In this document: one piece after another, positions 56,464 to 64,000 of the stretch | Position numbering within the stretch: the first letter of the stretch is position 1 | Layout of the letters: each line of letters begins with the position of its first letter | Origin: Eutrigla gurnardus | Lineage: Eukaryota; Chordata; Actinopteri; Perciformes; Triglidae | Reading direction: 5' to 3' | Length of the DNA stretch: 64,000 nucleotides | Assembly: GCA_963514095.1 (NCBI GenBank) | Contig: OY741275.1 | Span: 25,240,898-25,304,897, forward strand | Notes under the pieces: model-generated | Database searches by the model: none | What the model was told of the DNA's origin: nothing | Seen by the model: only the letters and a program-made list of their open reading frames with translations | Made by a program: the position numbers and the translations under genes

Positions 56464-58663
56464 ACTAGAAAATGCATTTCCTGCGGAAATACGTGGAAAT
56501 GCTTTAATGCTGAAGCAACATTGAAAAAAAAGCTGAATATTTGAAGAAAATATTAAAAAAGCTGAATATTTGAAGAAAATATTAAAAAAGCTGAATATTT
56601 GAAGAGAATATAAAAAAAGCTGAATATGTGCAAAAGTATGTAAAAGCTGAATAGTTGAGGAGAATATTAAAAAAGCTGAATATGTGCAAAAGTATGAAAA
56701 AGCTGAATATTTGAAGAGAATATTAAAAAAAGCTGAATATTTGAAAAGTTTGAAAAAGCTGAATAGCTGAGGGGAATATTCAAAAAGTTGAATATGCAAA
56801 AAGTTTTAAAAAGCTGAATAGCTGTAGAGAATATTCAAAAAGCTGAATATGTGAAAAGTATGAAAAAGCTGAATAGCTGAAGAGAATATTCAAAAAGCTG
56901 AATATGTGAAAAGTATGAAAAAGCTGAATGTCTGTCCCTCTCTCTCTCTCTCTCTCTTTCTCTCTAATGTCTCACTCTCTGTCTGTCTCTCTCTCTCTGT
57001 GTGTCTCTCTCTGTCTCACTCACTCTCTGTCTGTCTGTCACTCTGTCTGTCAGTCCCCCCCTCTCTCTATCTGTCCATCACGCTGACGATGTCATATGTC
57101 ATGATGTCATATGTCATCTATCTGTCCATCACGCTCTCTGTCTGTCCCTCTGTCTCTGTGTCTGTCCCTATCTCTTTCTGTGTCTGTCCCTCTCTCTCTC
57201 TGTCTCTCTGTCTGTCCCTCTGTCTCTGTGTCTGTCCCTCTGTCTCTGTCTGTCCCTATCTCTTTCTGTGTCTGTCCCGCTTTCTCTCTCTCTCTGTCTG
57301 TCTGTCTTTCTATCTGTTTGTGTGTGTGTGTGTCTGTGTGTGTCTGTTAGCCAATACATGTCACTGAACTCAGCTGTCACTCAAGTACTGCCGAGCACTA
57401 CCGAGTACTACCGAGTACTACCGAGTACTACTGAGACTCAAGTACTGAGAACTACTAGGTACAGGTCACTGAACTCAGCTGTCACTCAAGTACTACCGAG
57501 TACTCCATTTTAAAGTTTAAATGGAGTTTCTAGGTGAAAGTATGGCTGAGCTGAAGAGGTTTGACTAAAAAAACTACATATCCCACTACTAATGTAGTTT
57601 TAGTACATTCCTGTCCTCCAATCAGAGCACACCTGCTGTCAGTTATGAAGATCAGTGCCACACAGTGCTGTCACCATGGCAACGGCCCTTGCTGCGTGTG
57701 TATGACTGCTTTGGAGCGTCTCTCTGCTTCTCTCTATCGCTCAATTCCCCCTCTGCGCATGGGTCCGAACAAAAGCATGCCACGCTCACACCGAAACTCC
57801 TATCGCCAAAATTTTCGGACCGTTAGCGCCACAAGACTCGGCTGAAGACACTGATGACTTTTATTTTTTCCTAGTGTCAGAAATGTGGACGCTAGGGCGA
57901 GTTAGAAATGCTGTTCATATCAGGTTTCTTTGAAAATCTGCTTCTCAATTAACATTAGAGCGGATGAGGAAAAAAAGAGACTTGGCCGCGCTTAGAGGTT
58001 GCTAGTTCAAATTCTATAAATCTCACAGAATTTTTGAGCACATTGTGAGAGACAGGACAAGTTTGTCTACAAAATTGGAAGATATCACGTCTGTAGAGTG
58101 AAGATTGTGGCCGGGAGGAGTTTGGAAAGGAAAAAAATCTGAGAAGCCCCCACACTCTAACTGATGATGTCACGCACTCTAGCCCAGAAGGTTCCGCGCA
58201 ATACACACCCATTGAAAACTCAAAAAAAGTCTGAAAACAGCATCATATTTAAACACTGATAATTTAAAAACTGTAATAGATATCACAATGAAAAGTAATA
58301 GCTGAATAGCTGAAGGTTTTGTGAATGTTTTAAAATTTGAATGACGTCTGTAGGTGGAAGTATGCAGACTGCCATGCTTTTCAAAGAGGAGCATGTTAAA
58401 TAGGTTTTTAGGCTGATCTCCATAGGAATGCATTGAAAAAAAAATATGGAAAAGGCTGAATATATGAAAAAGTATGAAAGGCTGAAAAAATGTTGAAGAT
58501 GTCCCGGAAAAAGCTGAAAAAGCTGAACATTTTGATAGCTGAATGGTTTTTGTAGCTGAAAGTATGCAGAAGCTAGAGGCGACCAAAAAACGTACGGAAG
58601 AAGAAAAAGAAAAATAAAGATTAGGATAACATAGGTTGGAAATGCTTGAAAGCATTTCCACCA
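56464..58663. repeat. Satellite unit B2 (~2.2 kb)
   Basis: Direct repeat of B1 (2153-2161-bp offset) with small length differences in the microsatellite. It ends in 'aatgcttgaaagcatttcc', a short palindrome. Confidence 0.9.
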
Positions 58664-60555
58664 ACTAGAAAATTCCCCCGCCGGGAAATTTTGAAAGGGC
58701 CACGGGGGCTACTGCCGGAGTGTACATTACGATGAGATTCTTCGAGATTTCAAACGAGACGGAGTTGTTTTATGTATGGACGAGAAGAAGACGTTTGACT
58801 AAAAAAACTACATATCCCACTACTAAATGTAGTTTTTAGTACATTCCTGTCCACCAATCAGAGCACACCACTCGTGTCTCCATTTTAAGGTTTAAATGGA
58901 GTTTCTAGGTGAAAGTATGGACGAGAAGAAGACGTTTGACTAAAAAAACTACATATCCCACTACTAAATGTAGTTTTTAGTACATTCCTGTCCACCAATC
59001 AGAGCACACCACTCGTGTCTCCATTTTAAGGTTTAAATGGAGTTTCTAGGTGAAAGTATGGACGAGAAGAAGACGTTTGACTAAAAAAACTACATATCCC
59101 ACTACTAAATGTAGTTTTTAGTACATTCCTGTCCACCAATCAGAGCACACCACTCGTGTCTCCATTTTAAAGTTTAAATGGAGTTTCTAGGTGAAAGTAT
59201 GGACGAGAAGAAGACGTTTGACTAAAAAAACTACATATCCCACTACTAAATGTAGTTTTTAGTACATTCCTGTCCACCAATCAGAGCAAACCACTCGTGT
59301 CTCCATTTTAAAGTTTAAATGGAGTTTCTGGGTGAAAGTATGGACGAGAAGAAGACGTTTGACTAAAAAAACTACATTTCCCACTACTAAATGTAGTTCT
59401 TAGTACATTCCTGTCCACCAATCAGAGCACACCACTCGTGTCTCCATTTTAAAGTTCAAATGGAGTTTCTAGGTGAAAGTATGGACGAGAAGGAGACGTT
59501 TGACTAAAAAAACTACATATCCCACTATAAATGTAGTTTTTAGTACATTCTTGTCCACCAATCAGAGCACACCTGCTGTCAGTTATGAAGATCAGTGCCC
59601 CACAGTGCTGTCACCATGGCAACGGCCCCTTGCTGCATGTGTATGACTGCTTTGGAGCGTCTCTCTGCTTCTTTCTATCGCTCCATTCCCCCTCTGCGTT
59701 GGGTCCGAACAAAAGCTTGCCACGCTCACACCGAAACTCCTATTGCCAAAATGTTCGCACCGTTAGCGCCACAAGACCCGGCTGAAGACACTGATGACTT
59801 TTATTTTTTCCTAGTCTCAGAAATGTGGACGCTAGCGCGAGTTAGAAATGCTGTTCGTTTCAGGTTTCTTTGAAAATCTGCTTCTCAATTAACATTGGAG
59901 CGGATGACGAAAAAAATGGACTTGGCCGCGCTTAGAGGTTGCTAGTTCAAATTCTGTAAATCTCACAGAGTTTTTGAGCACATCGTGAGAGACAGGACAA
60001 GTTTCTCTACAAAATTGGAAAATATCACATCTGTAGATTGAAGATTGTGGCCGGGAGGAGTTTGGAAAGGAAAAAAATCTGAGAAGCCCTCACACTCTAA
60101 GCGATGATGTCACCCACTCTAGCCCAGAAGGTTCCGCGCAATACACACCCATTATAAACTCATGATTTCTCCCAAAACAATCATGGTCATTGAACAGTGA
60201 TTGGTCAGAAACTATATGACCTATTGAAACGCGGATTGGCACACGAGGACACAAGACTTGTGTCTACGTTTTAGAGTTTAAATGGAGTTTCTAGGTGAAA
60301 GTATGCCTGAGCAACAGGTGTTTGAAAAACGACATTTTCTGCTTTTTTTTTTCCGCTCATCCCATTCATTTCAATGGGAAAAATTTCGTTGGTTTTTCGC
60401 GACTTACGTCGCGAAAAATTCGTGTTCGGCTAAGAAAAGCAATAGCACGCCGATCCCGATCGAACCACACGCTTTGATATATCACTTGTCCTACAACTCT
60501 TATCGCTGTAGAAGTTTTAGGCACTCGAAATTCGTCCGGAAAAGGCAAAATAATA
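58664..60555. repeat. Satellite unit A4 (~1892 bp)
   Basis: Same as A1-A3 with a few substitutions (e.g. aagatcagtg for aagattagtg) and one fewer 'taa' near its end. Confidence 0.92.
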
Positions 60556-61210
60556 ACTAGAAAATGCATTTCCTGCGGAAATACGTGGAAATGCTTTAAT
60601 GCTGAAGCAACACTGAAAAAAAAGTAGAATATTTGAAGAAAATATTAAAAAAGCTGAATATTTGAAGAAAATATTAAAAAAGCTGAATATTTGAAGAAAA
60701 TATTAAAAAAGCTGAACATTTGAAGAGAATATTAAAAAAAGCTGAATATGTGCAAAAGTATGAAAAAGCTGAATAGCTCAGGAGAATATTCAAAAAGCTG
60801 AATATGTGCAAAAGTATGAAAAAGCTGAATATTTGAAGAGAATATTAAAAAAAGCTGAATATTTAAAAAGTTTGAAAAAGCTGAATAGCTGAAGAGCATA
60901 TTCAAAAAGTTGAATATGCAAAAAGTTTGAAAAAGCTGAATAGCTGTAGAGAATATTCCAAAAGCTGAATATGTGAAAAGTATGAAAAAGCTGAATAGTT
61001 GAAGAGAATATTCAAAAAGTTGAATATATGAAAAGTATGAAAAAGCTGAATAGCTGTAGAGAATATTCCAAAAGCTGAATATGTGAAAAGTAAGATAAAG
61101 CTGACTGTGTGCAAAATTATGAAAAAAGCTAAATATTTGAAAATAATATTAAGAAAGCTAAATATCTGCAAACGTATGAAATAAGCTAAATAGCTGAACA
61201 AATATGAAAA
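60556..61210. repeat. ~30-bp 'gctgaatat' tandem repeats
   Basis: Begins with the B-type start ('actagaaaatgcatttcctg') and holds more than 15 degenerate units alternating 'aaaaagctgaatatgtgaaa' and 'gctgaatagctgaagagaat'. Confidence 0.9.
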
Positions 61211-61314
61211 ACCTAATTATTACAAAAAATATGAAAGGCAAAAAAATGTTGAAGAAAAGTTGAAATGTCCTTAAAAAGCTGAACATTTTAATATTTGAAT
61301 GTTCTTTTTGTTTG

Positions 61315-62255
61315 TAGTATTAGTAGGGTACTAATAGAAGTAGAAGGAGTAGTATCAGTAGTAGGCTAGTAGTAGAAGTATTAGAAGTAGTATCAGTAGT
61401 AGGCTAGTAGTAGTAGTAGTAGTACTAGTACTACTACAAGTAGTGGAGGTAGAATCAGTATTAGGCTAGTAGTAGTAGTATTAGTACTAGTACAAGTACA
61501 AGTAGTGGACATGGTATCAGTAGTAGGCTAGTAGCAAAAGGAGTAGTAGTACAAGTGAAAGTTCAAGTAGTTGACGTAGTATCAGTAGTAAACTAGAAGT
61601 TGTACCAGTACTAGTACAAGTACAAGTAGTGGACATGGTATCAGTAGTAAGCTAGTAGCAAAGGAGTAGAAGTACTAGTACAAGTTCAAGTAGTGGACGT
61701 AGTATCAGCAGTAGAAGAAGTAGTAGTAGTACAAGTACTACTATAAGTAGTGGAGGTAGTATCAGTAGTAGGCTAGTAGTAGAAGTATTAGAAGTAGTAT
61801 CAGTAGTAGGCTAGTTGTAGTAGTAGTAGTAGTAGTAGTACTAGTACTACTACAAGTAGCGGAGGTAGTATCAGTAGTAGGCTCGTAGCAAAAGGAGTAG
61901 TAGTACAAGTAAAAGTTTAAATAGTGGACATAGTATCAGTAGTAGAAGTAGTAGTAGTACTAGTACTACTACAAGTAGTGGAGGTAGTATCAGTAGTAGG
62001 CTAGTAGTAGTAGTAGTAGTAGTACTATTACAAATAGTGGACATAGTATCAGTAGTAGTACTAGTACAAGTTCAAGTAGTGGACGTAGTATCAGTAGTAG
62101 AAGAAGTTGTAGTAGTATTACGCTACAAGCAGTGGAGGTAGTATCAGTAGTAGGCTAGTAGTAGAAGTATTAGAAGTAGTATCAATAGTAGTCTAGTAGT
62201 AGAAGTAGTAGTACTAGTACTACTACAAGTAGTGGAGGTAGTATCAGTAGTAGGC

Positions 62256-62293
<38 letters not shown>

Positions 62294-63735
62294 CTTTTAC
62301 AAATAGTGGACATAGTATCAGTAGTAGTACTAGTACAAGTTCAAGTAGTGGACGTAGTATCAGTTGTAGAAGAAGTTGTAGTAGTATTACTACTACAAGT
62401 AGTGGAGGTAGTATCAGTACAAGGCTAGTAGTAGAAGTAGTAGTACTAGTACTAGTACTACTACAAGTAGTGGAGGTAGTATCAGTAGTAGGCTAGTAGT
62501 AGTAGTATTAGTAGTAGTACTATTACAAGTAGTGGACATAGTATCAGTAGTTGGCTAGTAGTAGAAGTATTAGAAGTAGTATCAGTAGTAGGCTAGTTGT
62601 AGTAGTAGTAGTAGTAGTACTAGTACTACTACAAGTAGTGGATGTAGTATCAGTAGTAGGCTAGTAGCAAAAGGAGTAGTAGTACAAGTAAAAGTTTAAG
62701 TAGTGGACGTAGTATCAGTAGTAGAAGTAGTAGTACTAGTACTACTACAAGTAGTGGAGGTAGTATCAGTAGTAGGCTAGTAGTAGTAGTAGTACTATTA
62801 CAAGTAGTGGATATAGTATCAGTAGTAGTACTAGTACAAGTTCAAGTAGTGGACGTAGTATCAGTAGTAGAAGAAGTTGTAGTAGTATTACTACTACAAG
62901 CAGTGGAGGTAGTATCAGTAGTAGGCTAGTAGTATAAGTATTAGAAGTAGTATCAGTAGTAGTCTAGTAGTAGAAGTAGTAGTAGTAGTAGTACTATTAC
63001 AAGTAGTGGACGTAGTATCAGTAGTAGAAGAAGTTGTAGCAGTATTACTACTACAAGCAGTGGAGGTTGTATCAGTATTAGGCTAGTAGTATACGTATTA
63101 GAAGTAGTATCAGTAGTAGAAGTAGTAGTACTAGTACTAGTACTACTAAAAGTAGTGGAGGTAGTGTTAGTACTACTACAAGTAGTGGAGGTAGTATCAG
63201 TAGTAGAAGAAGTTGTAGTAGTATTACTACTACAAGCAGTGGAGGTAGTATCAGTATTAGGCTAGTAGTATAAGTATTAGAAGTAGTATCAGTAGTAGTC
63301 TAGTAGTAGAAGTAGTATTACTAGTACTAGTACTACTACAAGTAGTGGACGTAGTATCAGCAGTAGAAGAAGTAGTAGTAGTACTAGTACTACTACAAGT
63401 AGTGGAGGTAGTATCAGTAGTAGGCTAGTAGTAGAAGTATTAGAAGTAGTATCAGTAGTAGGCTAGTAGTAGTAGTAGTAGTAATACTAGTACTACTACA
63501 AGTAGTGTACATAGTATCAGTAGTAGGCTAGTAGTAGCAGTAGTACAAGTACAAATAGTGGACGTAGTATCAGTAGTAGGCTAGCAGAATAAGTAGTAGT
63601 AGTACTAGTACAAGTATGAGCAGTGGACGTAGTATCACTAGTAGGCTAGTAGTAGAAGCAGTTGTAGTACTAGTACAAATACAAGTAGGGGACGTAGTAT
63701 CAGTAGTAGGCTAGTAGGAGAAGTAGTAGTAGTAG
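61315..63735. repeat. Complex AGT-based satellite with higher-order phrases
   Basis: 2.4 kb built on (AGT)n with recurring longer words: 'gtagtatcagtagtaggcta', 'actagtactactacaagtag' and 'tggaggtagtatcag'. The words recur at irregular 60-130-bp intervals and in a partly repeated order. No open frame of interest. Confidence 0.95.
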
Positions 63736-64000
63736 TAGTCAGACAGACAGAGAGTGAGACAGAGAGAGATAGACAGACTTGTGTCTACATTTTAAAGTTT
63801 AAATGGAGTTTCTAGGTGAAAGTATGCCTGAACTACAAAGAACTACAAATCCCACTGACTGCTCCTGTCTGCTGCTCCTGTCAGCCAATCAGAGCACACC
63901 TGCTGTCACTTCTAAAGATCAAAGCCACAGAGATCAAAGCCCTCTATGCGTGTGTGTAACTGCCTCTCACTATCGCTCCATTACGGCTTTGCGGGCGCTC
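63736..64000. repeat. Start of a further, diverged satellite unit
   Basis: After a 'cagacagacagagagtgaga' run, sequence resembling the unit A subrepeat resumes ('aagtttaaatggagtttcta', 'gaactacaaatcccactgac', 'agccaatcagagcacacctg') and runs off the window. Confidence 0.8.

Overview
This is a repeat-rich, segmentally duplicated piece of a teleost fish chromosome. The evidence is vertebrate-type split genes with GT-AG introns, a Rex3-type retrotransposon, hAT-like MITEs with teleost-typical ends, and the neighbouring genes asmtl and p2ry8. In my recollection these two genes are also adjacent and co-oriented in human PAR1. Nothing in the window fixes the species.

Layout. 1-1320 is a ~60-70 bp minisatellite. 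1321-3890 is sequence without a recognisable gene. 3890-8600 is an intergenic block with a coiled-coil gene copy on the minus strand (5408-6556). 8610-15290 is complete asmtl on the minus strand: 14 coding exons, 653 codons, all splice junctions in phase. 16921-20158 is p2ry8 on the minus strand (two coding exons, 340 aa). 21030-23280 carries the last exon of an unrecognised gene ('gene X') preceded by an array of CTCF-like motifs. From 23280 to 35690 the left flank (1-10805) reappears in inverted orientation: asmtl exons 9-14, its 3' flank, the coiled-coil gene, tandem repeats and the minisatellite, interrupted by a 3.27-kb Rex3 insertion (30052-33325). From 35940 to 46380 the same order (gene X exon, 5'-truncated asmtl, coiled-coil gene, minisatellite) is repeated in direct orientation. 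A third gene X exon (46630-48240) is cut off by a satellite domain.

48241-64000 contains no gene I can support. It is a hierarchical satellite: three tandem 1895-bp units, two ~2.2-kb related units and one more 1.9-kb unit. The 1.9-kb units carry six ~141-bp subrepeats, most with a CCAAT box and a ZNF143-like ACTACANNTCCCA motif in a hairpin. Then come ~30-bp 'gctgaatat' repeats and 2.4 kb of AGT-based satellite.

The main biological picture is a recent segmental duplication. A p2ry8-containing spacer of ~12.5 kb is flanked by near-identical inverted arms, with a further tandem copy. The duplication multiplied the methyltransferase half of asmtl without its Maf half, and it multiplied a fast-changing coiled-coil gene whose 108-bp internal repeat differs in number among copies. 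Insertions present in only one copy (Rex3, a hAT MITE) have matching empty sites in the sister copies.
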